This document shows positions 1 to 8,630 of a DNA stretch of 26,150 bases, piece by piece (position 1 is the stretch's first letter; each line of letters begins with the position of its first letter). The stretch lies in assembly GCA_003427395.1 (NCBI GenBank), contig BFEA01000325.1, forward strand, positions 1,266,953 to 1,293,102, in the 5' to 3' direction. The DNA is from Chara braunii. Taxonomy: Eukaryota; Streptophyta; Charophyceae; Charales; Characeae. A program made the translations under genes and the position numbers. The notes below the pieces were generated by a model. That model was not told the origin of the DNA, searched no databases, and worked only from the letters and a program-made list of their open reading frames with translations.

Positions 1-144
1 CTCTCTCTCTCTGTGTCTGTGTGTGTGTGTGTGTGTCTGCCTGTCTGTCCGTTGGTCTGTCCATCCGTCCGTTGGTACATCTGTTGGTCCATCCGTCAGT
101 CATCTGTCACTCTGTCCGTCTGTCTGTTCGTTCGCCTGCGCGCG

Positions 145-210
<66 letters not shown>

Positions 211-226
211 GTGTGTGTGTGTTGTG
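1..226. repeat. CT/GT microsatellite
   Basis: Degenerate CT/GTCT/GTCC repeat leads into a nearly pure (GT)n run from about 147 to 226. The open frames here encode only Cys-Val repeats and are by-products of the microsatellite. Length is likely polymorphic. Confidence 0.95.
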
Positions 227-738
227 TACTGCCAGTTATTCTCCTGAGGAGTCAGCAAGGGTCTGCGAACAACTTCTACAGCTTTCTTGGCGATTGATAT
301 CGTAGCAATCCAACCTTACCAAGGTGCAGACTGCAAGGAACAAACGCCCCACATTGAAGAGCAAAGGCGTAAAAAGGGGAAAAGACTACCGGACGGTTAC
401 CCAGGGAGGACAAGGCGATGGAAGCCAGAAGGGAGCATTGAGCCAGCCAAGACTGAAGCTAGAAGAATGGGGCAGACATGCTGCTATCCCAGGATGAAAG
501 GGATGAACAAAAGCCACAGTTGTAGTATAGCTCATTGACAATCCTTTGGCTTAAGATGCAAAGCTACAATTTTCCATGTTTTTCTATAAATTTCTATGAC
601 TCTACTAAAAGGGCCTTTACAATTCAGACCCCTAAATGTGACCTCAACATAAAAGGGGCCCTTTTGGCCAGAACTCAATTTCACGAGCAGCATTCCAAAG
701 GACAAGTTCCCTGAAGCAAATGTCGCATCCAGAGTGAA
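227..738. other. Unclassified spacer, no gene seen
   Basis: No recognisable protein motif, RNA or strong repeat on either strand. The open frames are short and lack family features. Confidence 0.5.
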
Positions 739-1480
739 ATGAAAAGTCATTTTGAAAAGTCACAGTCAGGTCCTACACGAACAGGTACTGGGCTCAATTT
801 TAAGGCTGAGACAGGGTCATGTCTGTTCGGCAATAAGTCAAAGGTCACAGTCCCAGACGAGTCACAGTCCCGAAGGTCAAATCTGATTCAGACCAGGAGT
901 CCAAAAGACAGGCCCGTCGGCCAAAGCAGCAATAGACCATGGGAAAAGATACCGGGACACACACTTTGTAACAACAGGTACTGGGTTGGACTCCCAGGCA
1001 CTTGGAGGCTGGATGCAGACTACGCCAGACCAGTCCAGCACTATAAAGGACTACCCAGCCTCCCATTTGGCAGAGACTCATTCTCATGAGAGTGTGGAAG
1101 TGCTGAGGCACTTGTGCGCCAGATGTGATTGAGCTGTGCCAGGCTTGAGAGCTGCGCTGGAGGGAGAGAGAGTTGGGCGCTGGCTGGAAGAAGAGCCGCC
1201 ATAGCTGCGCTAGCGCCAGTTAGTATTAGCGGTAGGAACAGTTAGTAGAGAAGACCAGTGAGTAGTATTCAGAGTAGATCCTCGTGTGATAGGGAGTGTG
1301 CATGCATGGTGAGTGTGAGTAGACCAGGGCTATATACTTTGAGAGCGAAAGAGAGAGAACAGAAGAAGAGAAGGGAGAGAAGTGAGCTATGGTGGAACTT
1401 ACCTGCTGAGCGCTGTTCTTGGTGAATGGCTGCTGGCGCTGATGACGAGCGCCAGGCCTGGAACTCTTGTTGGATGAAGA
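739..1480 (+). repeat. LTR-like sequence with TATA box, unclassified
   Basis: The composition resembles the LTR family found elsewhere in the window: repeated GTCACAGTCC and AAGGTCAAA-type words, then a TATA box (TATAAAG, 1042-1048), then a GC-richer leader. An 8-bp perfect stem (1433-1440 with 1448-1455, loop GATGACG) resembles the GGCGC/GCGCC stem in the LTRs at 4414 and 22801. No clear TG/CA ends or TSD were found, so assignment to an LTR is inference. A chance TATA in repetitive DNA is the alternative. Confidence 0.3.
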
Positions 1481-1799
1481 AGACTCGTAATACTGTTGGG
1501 CGCTTTACATTTTGAACTTGTGATTCTCTTTCCTTAATCTGGTAATGATAATTGAGTTGCGCTTCCTGGTTTCCTCTCATCCTCCACTGAACTTTATTTG
1601 AGACATTGAGAATCTGTGAGATCTGTGTTACATGCATGATGTTATTTGATACACTCCAGCAAGTGACGAACGGACAGGTTCCTTGCACTCCAATGGCTCG
1701 TGTACTCTCTGGGACGCTGGACCCGATTTCCAGCAGGTGCAGCTCCCCCTCAATAGATTGGACTCATTGGAGCCATCTGCCTGTGAGGACTGCTACTGG

Positions 1800-1865
1800 A
1801 AGTTGCTCCTTTTTTTTTTTTTTTTTTTTTTTTTTTNTAAAAGGGCCCAGTGCCCAAGTTGCTCC
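1800..1865 (-). mobile_element. Tiny poly(A) retroposon end with 10-bp TSD
   Basis: A T-run (1810-1836, one N at 1837) followed by taaaagggcccagtgccc is flanked by identical AAGTTGCTCC at 1800-1809 and 1856-1865. Read on the minus strand this is a severely 5'-truncated retroposon whose last ~18 bases precede a poly(A) tail. The same 3' end (GGGCACTGGG then CC, TTTT and A-run) recurs on the plus strand at about 19126-19164, supporting a real retroposon family. The duplication size fits LINE-machinery insertion. Confidence 0.75.
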
Positions 1866-2160
1866 TACCCTCCCCGCTCGCAAGTCCCCTTGCACCCAAG
1901 ATGTTCAAAAAAACAAAACAAAAAAAAAAGCAATCCAGCATTCATCTTACGCTTCACTTTTCTGCTGAGTCAGGAAGAGCCCTATTGGAAATTGTGGATA
2001 TCTCCTTTCACCCCCTTCTTCCTGACCTCAATCTTGTTCCCCCATTCGCCGCCTTCACATCGTTGTCCAATGTCCAGCACTAGAAGGCATGTGGCCACAC
2101 TTTTTTTCTCCTTCCTTTTATCCGCGACGGTTACCATCAAAAGATTCAGAACTGACTTCG
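1866..2160. other. T/C-rich spacer with A/C-rich tract
   Basis: Contains an A-rich tract with interspersed C (about 1906-1929) and then pyrimidine-rich sequence. No gene or RNA is recognised. Confidence 0.5.
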
Positions 2161-2250
2161 TTCTTGGCAGTGAAATATTGTCAGGATGTGTTCTTCGCTG
2201 AGGAATATTGTCAGGCTGTGTTCTTGGCATCCGGCTATTGTCAGGGAGTG
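2161..2250. repeat. Three 30-bp tandem repeats
   Basis: Units at 2161-2190, 2191-2220 and 2221-2250 share TTCTT(G/C)GC at the start and TATTGTCAGG near the end; spacing is exactly 30 bp. Because 30 is a multiple of three, open frames on both strands show repeated decapeptides, but nothing else suggests coding. Confidence 0.85.
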
Positions 2251-2433
2251 GTATTTTGTGTCTGGATGTCCCTTGTCCTCTCCCCTCCTCCCTCCCCCCT
2301 CTTCCCTCTCCCCCCCCCACTTTTGTTTTTGGGGCACCAGTTCTTTTATGGCATTCTTTTTCTCTTCTTTTTTTTTGGCAAACAAAACGATTTGTCAAAT
2401 GCTGACGGAAGAAGTAAAACTCAACCAACCTCC
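2251..2433. repeat. C/T-rich low-complexity tract
   Basis: Runs of C and T (about 2277-2322, then a T-run at 2371-2378). No gene is seen. Confidence 0.7.
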
Positions 2434-2542
2434 TACCGTGTTCACCCGAATACAACGTATGGTCATTATTGCTGTATCTAGACTCAATGTTGCCTCAAAT
2501 ACAGCTATAATAACCGCACGTTGTATTCGGGTGAAGACGGTA
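2434..2542. mobile_element. 109-bp foldback MITE, copy 1
   Basis: Nearly the whole element is an inverted repeat: it opens TACCGTGTTCACCCGAATAC and closes with the complementary TATTCGGGTGAAGACGGTA. The inner arms pair around GGTCATTATTGCTGTAT and ATACAGCTATAATAACC. The terminal TA on both sides fits a TA target duplication as in Tc1/mariner-type MITEs (inference). It has no coding capacity. Copies of exactly the same length lie at 4029, 8000 and 14071. Confidence 0.85.
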
Positions 2543-2615
2543 GCCTTATAAATAGCTGACCTTTTGGAACACACTATTTAATAAAGTTCTTATAGCATTT
2601 AGTCTTTCGCGTTCT

Positions 2616-2722
2616 AGTCATTTAATAATGCGAAAAAACAATGCTATACCTGTTATTCCAGTCCAAATAGTCATTTAATAATGCGAAAAAAACAATGCTA
2701 TCCCTGGTGTTCCAGTCCAAAA
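2616..2722. repeat. 53/54-bp tandem duplication
   Basis: AGTCATTTAATAATGCG followed by an A-run, ACAATGCTAT and TTCCAGTCCAAA occurs at 2616-2668 and again at 2669-2722. The copies differ by one A in the A-run and a few substitutions. This is a recent local duplication. Confidence 0.9.
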
Positions 2723-3276
2723 TGATTTACCGAATTACGAGGCAAAGTTATGTCGCTTATTTAGGTTCGTGAATCTGGGCGTGCAGTTATGTCTTAGGCA
2801 TTGTAGCGATGAATCAGACAAAGGTGTCGTCGTTTTTTCTGCCTTCGCTTCACCTTTGCTGTGCTGGACAGTTCGGCTGACGCGATTGGTGGGAAGTTGT
2901 TTCCCTCTTCAAATGGTCTGCGAAACTGTTACAGTGGATTCCTCCCCCGCCCATCCCCCCCCCACCCCCACCCCACCCCAAAATCTAACGGCCAGCACTG
3001 ATTTGAAACTGCAGCTGAGGTGCAGATCCTGGGTCCCTCGCTACTGTCGTCAACAACTGTCCTGTCTGTGGCACTGTAAAAATAAAAATAAAAATGAAAG
3101 TGTGGCAGTCAGCGAAATGGCAAGGGGAAAAGGGAAAAATAAAAATAAAAAAATTACAAATGGATCGTCAGCTTCGGAGGAACCCCGGGTCAATTTGACA
3201 TATCTGCACAGAGAGATAGGAGGAGGAGGAGGAGGAGGAAATACATATCTTGACGATCCCTAAGAAGTATTCCTAT
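2723..3276. other. Spacer with C-rich, AAAAAT and GGA microsatellites
   Basis: Holds a C/CA-rich tract (2943-2980), AAAAAT-type repeats (3077-3096 and 3134-3154) and (GGA)n at about 3219-3239. No gene is supported; the longest frame crosses these simple repeats. Confidence 0.6.
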
Positions 3277-3366
3277 TATTCCCCCAAATATAGTGTTCAC
3301 AGTCTGGTCATTATAGCTGCATTTGGGGCAAGTTTCACTGTAGATACTAAACACTGATAATAACCT
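3277..3366. mobile_element. Degenerate 109-bp foldback MITE copy
   Basis: TTCCCCCAAATA, GGTCATTATAGCTGCATTTG, GGCAAGTTTCA and TGATAATAACC occur in the order seen in the intact copies, but the arms are diverged and the right end is lost. Confidence 0.55.
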
Positions 3367-4028
3367 GCCGGTTTGGCTGGGGGGAAAGATGGTTCTGTCT
3401 CGGATAGCCAAGAGACGCATTGACTGCAGATGAGGAAACTTGAAGGCGATCAGTGACAGGTTGGCCAACTGCAGATTAGGGAGATGATTGCACTCCTGGT
3501 CTCTTCTGACGACTATTCTGACATAGATCCTCCAGCTACCGCATTGTTCCACATACTAGAATGCACAACCGTCATCGAAGCATCTCGATTCTGGACTTGA
3601 GTGTTGCCCCAGGCCCAACTGCCGAGCCTCCGCAGACCCCCGAAAAGTTTGGAAAAACTGGAAAAACTTCAAAACTGCCAGTTTTCCCATTTTCCCATTT
3701 TCCCCAAGAGTGGCAAAGGTTACCTACCGTAGTGGTGGTTTAATAACCGGAAGTTCTACTCACTCAGGTGAAGACAGTACCAGGACCAAATGAAATAGCG
3801 ACTCCAGCTCCATTTATACCCCCCCAAAAAATGCACCACTGAAGTAACTCAGGTTAATTGCCCGAATATAACCTGGGTTACCTGACTTCGACTCTGGCAG
3901 AGGGTAATCAGCAGCGCTTGCAATGAAACATCCGCAGACTAGGCAACGCTTTGGCAAGTTGGACCATGCACTGCTGGACGTTGGCCTGAGCAAGGAGTGA
4001 GAGGACGTGGCTGTCAGAACCTGAAAGC
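3367..4028. other. Spacer, no gene; short inverted repeat
   Basis: No protein family is recognised. An A-rich/T-rich inverted repeat (GGAAAAACTGG at 3651-3661 opposite CCAGTTTTCCC at 3678-3688) could fold. The rest is unassigned. Confidence 0.5.
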
Positions 4029-4137
4029 TACGTTCTTCCCCCGAATACAACATACGGTCATTATAGCTGTATTGAGACTGAAAGATGACTCAAATGCAGA
4101 TATAATGACCGTACGTTGTATTCGGGGGAAGCAGGTA
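4029..4137. mobile_element. 109-bp foldback MITE, copy 2
   Basis: Inverted arms CGAATACAACATACGGTCAT and ATGACCGTACGTTGTATTCG frame a short centre. Its length is exactly that of the copy at 2434. The left boundary reads TACGTTCTTCCCCC and the right ends GGGGGAAGCAGGTA, a variant of the consensus terminus. Confidence 0.85.
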
Positions 4138-4408
4138 GAAGCTTGTTGGGGTTTCAAGGAGAGACATGAGGCAGAAATAACTGACGACTCCTGACTGCTG
4201 CGGTAGGGTGGACTGTGCAGTTCTGGATGTCCGCCTCAGCAATGAGTGAGTCTCAGTGAGAGGATATGTCTGTAAAACCTTGAAAAAAGTGAGGAGCCTT
4301 TTTTGATTTTTATTTATTTTTAATTCCTACACAATATATTCTTTTCTCAAATTCGTTTTGCCTTTCACTACCTAACTGCCACTACTCCTAACTAAGGTTA
4401 TATAGAGG
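4138..4408. other. Spacer, nothing recognised
   Basis: AT-rich sequence directly upstream of the solo LTR. No gene or strong repeat is seen. Confidence 0.5.
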
Positions 4409-4644
4409 GGACCTGAAACGGGATTCACCTGCTAGCAGTAGCCAATGCAGATCCAAGGGCTCGATCCCTAGACTTTACCTTACCTGTGTGCATTACCTGC
4501 GTGGACCCCGAGAGTTGAACCCGTGACGTGTGTATTCGTAACAGTCGGTAGGCTGTCGTAGGGTCCGTAGGTTGTAGGGGTTCGATCTGTGCACCTGTCG
4601 GATAGAGGTCTTAGGGAGTTCTAGAAGTCGTAGCTGCAGGACTT

Positions 4645-4768
4645 CTGAAAGGTCAAGGTCGTAGCTGCTACAGTCCTGAAAGGTCAAGGTCGTAGCTGCT
4701 ACAGTCCTGAAAGGTCAAGGTCGTAGCTGCTACAGTCCTGAAAGGTCAAGGTCGTAGCTGCTACAGTA
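4645..4768 (+). repeat. Four 31-bp tandem repeats inside the LTR U3
   Basis: Four near-identical units of CTGAAAGGTCAAGGTCGTAG plus CTGCTACAGTC, starting at 4645, 4676, 4707 and 4738. The LTRs at 14287 and 22801 have about two diverged units in the same place. Upstream of the TATA box, such arrays often carry enhancer activity in LTRs (inference). Each unit contains the palindrome GTAGCTGCTAC. Confidence 0.9.
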
Positions 4769-4985
4769 TTAGAAAGGCCAGGACAACAGACTTCCGGAAG
4801 GTCCCAGTAGTGGCCTTTCGAAGTTGGCGCACGTTTAGACAGAGGCAAGTGGGCGAGTGGTGAAGTCCACCGTTGCTGAGTCAGCAGTACCAGTCCCAGT
4901 CAGTCCTAGTCCAGTCAAGCAAGTACCATATGGGACTGTGTGCACAACGGACATTGGACATGGGCATACCAACGAGTTACAGAAG

Positions 4986-4992
4986 TATAAAT
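4986..4992 (+). promoter_or_regulatory. Predicted LTR TATA box
   Basis: TATAAAT lies 572 bp into the solo LTR in the conserved context GAGTTACAGAAG then TATAAATC. The same motif is at 23309-23315 and 19181-19187. Position and conservation suggest the U3/R core promoter; no transcription evidence is visible. Confidence 0.6.
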
Positions 4993-5520
4993 CAAGAGGC
5001 CGCGCCCAGTCATTCATTCATTCCTGCGCAAGCCATACGGAAGCGCTGCTACAGCGACTTGTGCGAGGTGGTCTGCAGTATGCCCGAAGACGAAGTGGGC
5101 CGAAGGAGAACTTAGTCATAGCGGTAGAGGTAGTATCGGCCATTGCCGCCATAGCTAGGAGAAGAGTGTAGCGTGTCCATGCGTGTGTGTACAGTGTGTC
5201 GCATGTGGGTTATCCAGGGTGATCCTAAGTTGAGTGTGTGTGAACAGAAGAGTGCGACGCAGTGACGAACAGATAGTTGTACTGGCGCTGACGCGCCATA
5301 GCCATCTGAAGCGAGCTTGCATCTGAACTGTGTTCTGGGTTACCATATCTCTGAGCTTTGAGTGGGTGCTTGTCGCCGGTTTGCTGTGCGACCTGTTTAC
5401 ATGCATGTGAAGTGTGAAAGAAAGCGAGTCTGATTGCAGGACCCCTGCAAGCATAGCGACCTCACAACGAAGGGATTGCATGTTGCCGCCCCCGCCCAAC
5501 AGCCGTAGTCGGAGATGGGG

Positions 5521-5670
5521 TCCCACTAGCAATAAGTATTGGATTAAGCGCCTGAATCTGGATGTGTTTCATGCAGAGATGCAGAAAAGCAGATAGATCC
5601 GGATTTTTTGCACGTCTCCACAAACGCGTCCAGATTCCGGTGTTCAATCCAATCCTCCTTGCTAGTGGGA
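5521..5670. mobile_element. 150-bp foldback element, TCCCACTAGCA family, copy 1
   Basis: Opens TCCCACTAGCAA and closes TTGCTAGTGGGA, a 12-bp perfect terminal inverted repeat. Inner arms remain complementary (GGATTAAGCGCCTGAATCTGG opposes CCAGATTCCGGTGTTCAATCC with mismatches). It has no coding capacity. A cleaner copy lies at 13897-14045. Superfamily not assigned. Confidence 0.8.
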
Positions 5671-5779
5671 TCCCCCCTGCCATTCGGTTGCTTCCTCCAT
5701 GATGAGCTCAGGCAAGCAAACAACAGTCACATCATGCTGGACAACTAACTTCTCAACATGCGCTCATCCCTTTTTTTTT
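5671..5779. other. Short spacer
   Basis: No feature is recognised, apart from a T-run/G-run transition at about 5771-5788. Confidence 0.4.
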
Positions 5780-5859
5780 GGGGGGGGGAGACTACATGGG
5801 AGTCACAGAAACAGTTTGAAAATACACTTCGGGCCAAAACGAGTTTGAAATTGCACTTC
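5780..5859 (+). repeat. Dispersed repeat, forward copy
   Basis: A G-run, then CATGGGAGTCACAGAAACAG, GGGCCAAAAC and GTTTGAAATTGCACTT. The reverse complement of 8897-8974 gives the same words in the same order, so these are two copies in opposite orientation. Confidence 0.7.
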
Positions 5860-6045
5860 GGACAATGTATACAAGCCAGCTTCCGGTCAGGTACAGCGCT
5901 CAAAGAGCAATTTTTTTTATTTTTTTATTTTTTTTTAGGAGGGAAGAAGTAAATACTCTCTGAAATAGTAATCACACGAATGACAGGAGCAGCAGCAATA
6001 ACTGCAGTCATACAGGTACTATTAACGCCGCTGGAAATCATGGCG
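5860..6045. other. Spacer with T/A low-complexity tract
   Basis: T-runs interrupted by single A bases at about 5910-5938. No gene is seen. Confidence 0.5.
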
Positions 6046-6117
6046 GCATCAGCATCAGCATCAGCATCAGCATCAGCATCAGCATCATCAGCATCATCAT
6101 CATCAGCAGCAGCAGTA
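6046..6117. repeat. (CATCAG)n microsatellite
   Basis: Near-perfect CATCAG/CAT/CAG repeats. The Ser-Ala and Met-Leu-rich open frames here come from the repeat. Confidence 0.95.
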
Positions 6118-6467
6118 GCAATATTGATGATGAAAAATTACAAAACATGGCCCTGGGACTTTCACTCCTTTTAGCAAAAAAAAAACAAACAAAAAACAGA
6201 GAGCTAGTACAGCCGGTCTGCAAATCACTGGTCAGAGTAAGAGCAATCACCGACTGACCTATGGAGGAGGGGGTATCCGGATAACTTTTTTTTTTGACGG
6301 GGCTTTGATCAATTTCCCCAGGAAATTTGGTGGATTGTGGGGACTGTGGATACCAGTTTTGACTGATCGGAGCCGCTTTTTGGGTGAGAGATAGGCGGCC
6401 TTTACTTCCCCGATTTAGGGGACTGTCGTCGGTGTGTTCATTGATTTCTCCTTGAATGCCTGTTGTC
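6118..6467. other. Spacer with A-rich tract, no gene seen
   Basis: An A/C-rich tract (6175-6198), preceded by CCTTTTAGC, resembles a retroposon tail, but no TSD was found. The rest is unassigned. Confidence 0.45.
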
Positions 6468-6576
6468 GACTAGGGGGTCCACGCATATGATGGGCTCTTT
6501 TCCGACTAGGGGGTCTATGCATACGATGGGCTATTTTCGACTAGGGGTTAGGTGCATATGATGGTTTGCTTTTATC
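6468..6576. repeat. Three ~36-bp tandem repeats
   Basis: GACTAGGGG(G)T followed by GCATA(T/C)GATGG and TTTT occurs with starts at 6468, 6504 and 6539 (periods 36, 35 and 38). Confidence 0.85.
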
Positions 6577-6747
6577 GACCGCCTTTGTCGTCTGGTTCCG
6601 GTTGATGGTGTGTTGAGTAGGGGCTCATCTCATTCTTCTGTCGACTTTGAACTCGTGACCTTGTGATGGACGATGACGGAAAATAAAATAAGTAGGATTC
6701 AAGATGTTAAGGGTCGTTTTGGGGGGTTGCCAAGTGGTGTCCCAGGA

Positions 6748-6754
6748 ACTGGGG

Positions 6755-6788
<34 letters not shown>

Positions 6789-6836
6789 GGGACAAAGCTT
6801 CTCCTGTCTATTCGTGGGGAGCAGCACTGGGGCAGA
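6748..6836 (-). mobile_element. Short poly(A) retroposon with 11-bp TSD
   Basis: ACTGGGGCAGA occurs at 6748-6758 and 6826-6836. Between them is a long T-run (about 6760-6788) then gggacaaagcttctcctgtc and a short remainder ending gtggggagcagc. On the minus strand this is a 5'-truncated retroposon with a poly(A) tail. Its CTATTCGTGGGGAGCAGC resembles CTATTGGTGGGGAGCGGC in the 9810-9918 repeat, which also follows a poly-T run, suggesting one family. Confidence 0.7.
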
Positions 6837-7560
6837 TTGCTGTTTACTTCACTGGAAGTTTTTTTGGTGTTGGATGGGGAACCAATAGAACAACTTGGAC
6901 GAGTATGAAACGGATGGCTGGAAACTTGAGTAGGGCGGGAAGATGAATGTGGCCTGACAGTGTGTCTTGTTTTCTAATTTCCGTTTTCGACGACACTTCT
7001 TTCCGTACTGGTACGTTGGTTTCGATCCGGTGATCGGTCAGGTAGTACTGTTTTCTATGTGGCCAAGGGAGCGGTGCTGTTCTTTTTTTCCTTTTCTTTT
7101 TCTTTTGCTGAAGGCGCGGCGATACTTTTCAGGACCGATACATGGGTCTGAATCTTGTCGTCTGTCGAGTAGCAGTAGCTTTCGTTTCGCTTTTTTTTTT
7201 GCTGAAAGACGCGGCATTGTGTTCTTTTCTTCTGATCTTTCACTTGGCGTGGTAAGGAGTAGTCCACGGTATGATGGTTTCGTACATAGGGTTGACGACT
7301 GTAGTCTGTCGTACCGACTTCAAACGCCCCTGATGATCCTGATTGGCGGCCAGGTGAAACCGGTAGGGCTGTCGCCATGTCCGGGTTTCAAGTTTTATTT
7401 TAAGATACCAAGTCGCGTTCGGGACATGAGTCGTCTACTCCCTTCCTTGGAGTTCTTCTATTTCTCTCTATTCTGTCCCTCTCTTTGTCTGACTATACTT
7501 CTACCTTTGTCGTCATATGATTGTGTTGTTGTCTTCTTGCCAATTCCATTGAGGTGTGGT
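6837..7560. other. T-rich unclassified region
   Basis: Pyrimidine-rich with T-runs. TTTTGCTGAA(A)G followed by CGCGGC is duplicated at about 7103 and 7199. A 204-codon plus-strand frame (6967-7581) is Phe/Ser/Leu-rich because of the T content and has no recognisable domain, so I do not call it a gene. Confidence 0.5.
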
Positions 7561-7570
7561 GAGCATGGCT

Positions 7571-7745
7571 TAACACACTAGCTCAGTTGGTACAGCCCTG
7601 AACTAATGAAGTACAGACCTGAGTTCGAACTCCGCTGCAAGCAGACGAGTAAAATACTACAATCCTCTTTAATCATTAATTTCAAACCATCTGCAGCTGA
7701 AATATCTCCGCAGTGAGTCCTTTTTTTTTTCTTTCTTTTTTTTTG
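7571..7745 (+). mobile_element. tRNA-headed SINE candidate
   Basis: An A-box-like TAGCTCAGTTGG (7579-7590) and B-box-like AGTTCGAACTCC (7622-7633) sit at tRNA-like spacing, the internal RNA polymerase III promoter arrangement. The acceptor and anticodon stems do not fold convincingly, so it is not a functional tRNA. About 90 bp of unrelated sequence and a T-rich terminus (7721-7744) follow. SINE is the best reading; an old tRNA pseudogene is the alternative. Confidence 0.5.
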
Positions 7746-7999
7746 AAAAAAAACAGAACCTTGCGGTTCTGGTTCCTTTCCATTCTGGGGAGCATCAGTC
7801 CGGTTCCTATTCCACCGGCAAGTCTTAAGAGATTACGAATGGATACTCACACACACTCCTCCCCATAGTTATGGTTGCGACTCTTGCGAGGCCCAAGGGG
7901 CAGCATTGATTGCTTCCATGGGAAAGGATGTACCCCCCCTCAGGGCCCTCACCCCTGCCTAAGTTAGCCTGTCTGACTTAACTTTTATGAGTTGATCAC
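7746..7999. other. Spacer, no gene seen
   Basis: Nothing recognised beyond a small hairpin (AGAACC, TTGC, GGTTCT near 7755-7770). Confidence 0.45.
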
Positions 8000-8108
8000 T
8001 CCCGACTTCACCCGAATAGAATGCCCGCTACTAATGGCCGTATCTGGACTGAAAGCTGCGTCAAATACAGCTATAATGACCGGGCGTTCCATTCGGGTGA
8101 CAACGGTA
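8000..8108. mobile_element. 109-bp foldback MITE, copy 3
   Basis: ACTTCACCCGAATAGAATGC on the left opposes GCGTTCCATTCGGGTGACAA on the right, with the conserved centre GGACTGAAAGCTGCGTCAAA. It has the same 109-bp length as the other intact copies. The left terminal TA is mutated (TCCCGA). Confidence 0.8.
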
Positions 8109-8431
8109 GCCTCCCTTATTGGTTTCCTTCTATCTAAGTGAACCTATCCTTGCTTTTCCTCTCAAGTACTTGGCTGTGGGAATTGCGCGTGGAGTTGGAC
8201 TCTTTGGCTAGGCGTCTTTGCCGTCAACTTCTGCTGGGTCTTAAACCCTAAACCCTCGGGGTTCCGAGGTCGCGCCTCTGATCTGAGCTTTCTTTGAGTT
8301 TCTGTCCTTCTAGGGTACTCCAGGGGGTCTTCTTAGAGGGTTCCAAGTCTATTTTTCCTTTTTGGGGGGGGGTGCTCGACGTGTTCTGAAAGCCAAAATT
8401 CTAGTCGTCCATTATTGTTGCTCCCATGAGG
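8109..8431. other. Flank of mitochondrial fragment with telomeric heptamers
   Basis: TAAACCCTAAACCCT at 8242-8256 is about two units of the plant telomere repeat. CCTATCCTTGC and TCCTCTCAAGTACTTGGCTGT at 8143-8177 resemble 8432-8467, inside the candidate 5S copy. No gene is seen. Confidence 0.5.
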
Positions 8432-8433
8432 CC

Positions 8434-8550
8434 TATCCCTGCATATTCCTCTCAGCTACTTAGCTGTCAGATTGGAGGTAAGGTCTAGAAATGCTAGTTC
8501 GGCCTCTTGATGTCAGTGGTGTTTTCACGTCCTACAATTGTACCCGGATA
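8434..8550 (-). rRNA. rrn5: Mitochondrial-type 5S rRNA copy (NUMT, probable pseudogene)
   Basis: On the minus strand, starting at 8550, the sequence reads TATCCGGGTACAATTGTAG then GACGTGAAAACACC. As I recall it, plant mitochondrial 5S rRNA begins with a similar CCGGGCACTACGGTGA then the same GACGTGAAAACACC. The proposed 117-nt extent is close to the usual ~118 nt, and the 5' TATCC can pair with GGATA at the 3' end as helix I. It lies ~80 nt downstream of the rrn18 3' end on the same strand, the order known in plant mitochondria. The second half is diverged and its boundary is inferred. Confidence 0.55.
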
Positions 8551-8630
8551 CTCGGAATTGTGCTTCGCGCCTTTGGTAACTAGTCTGATTAGATCGACAT
8601 TAAATCAAATCTGGGTATGTATATTGGAAA

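Larger units (their letters stand above)
4409..5443 (+). mobile_element. Solo LTR (chromovirus LTR family) with 5-bp TSD
   Basis: The LTR proper is 4414-5438 (1025 bp), beginning TGAAACGG and ending TCTGATTGCA, so it has TG and CA termini. It is flanked by GGACC at 4409-4413 and again at 5439-5443, a perfect 5-bp target duplication. It aligns end to end with the 3' LTR at 22801-23756 and partly with 14287-14783 and 19165-19306. No retroviral coding sequence adjoins it, so it is a solo LTR, the usual product of LTR-LTR recombination. It is 69 bp longer than the 3' LTR, mostly because it has about two more 31-bp repeats. Confidence 0.9.

Noticed and set aside
13-305. Cys/Val-repeat open frames
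   Set aside because: Direct translation of the GT microsatellite in several frames.
1982-2551. Overlapping 120-157 codon frames on both strands
   Set aside because: They arise from 30-bp tandem repeats and C/T-rich sequence with no conserved motif.
4493-5532. Open frames inside the solo LTR (also in the LTR copies)
   Set aside because: Similar peptides recur because the LTRs are homologous; frames are not conserved between copies.
5986-6174. Ser-Ala-rich peptide frame
   Set aside because: Encoded by the CATCAG microsatellite.
6967-7581. 204-codon plus-strand open frame
   Set aside because: Phe/Ser/Leu-rich translation of T-rich DNA with no domain, next to T-runs and a SINE candidate.
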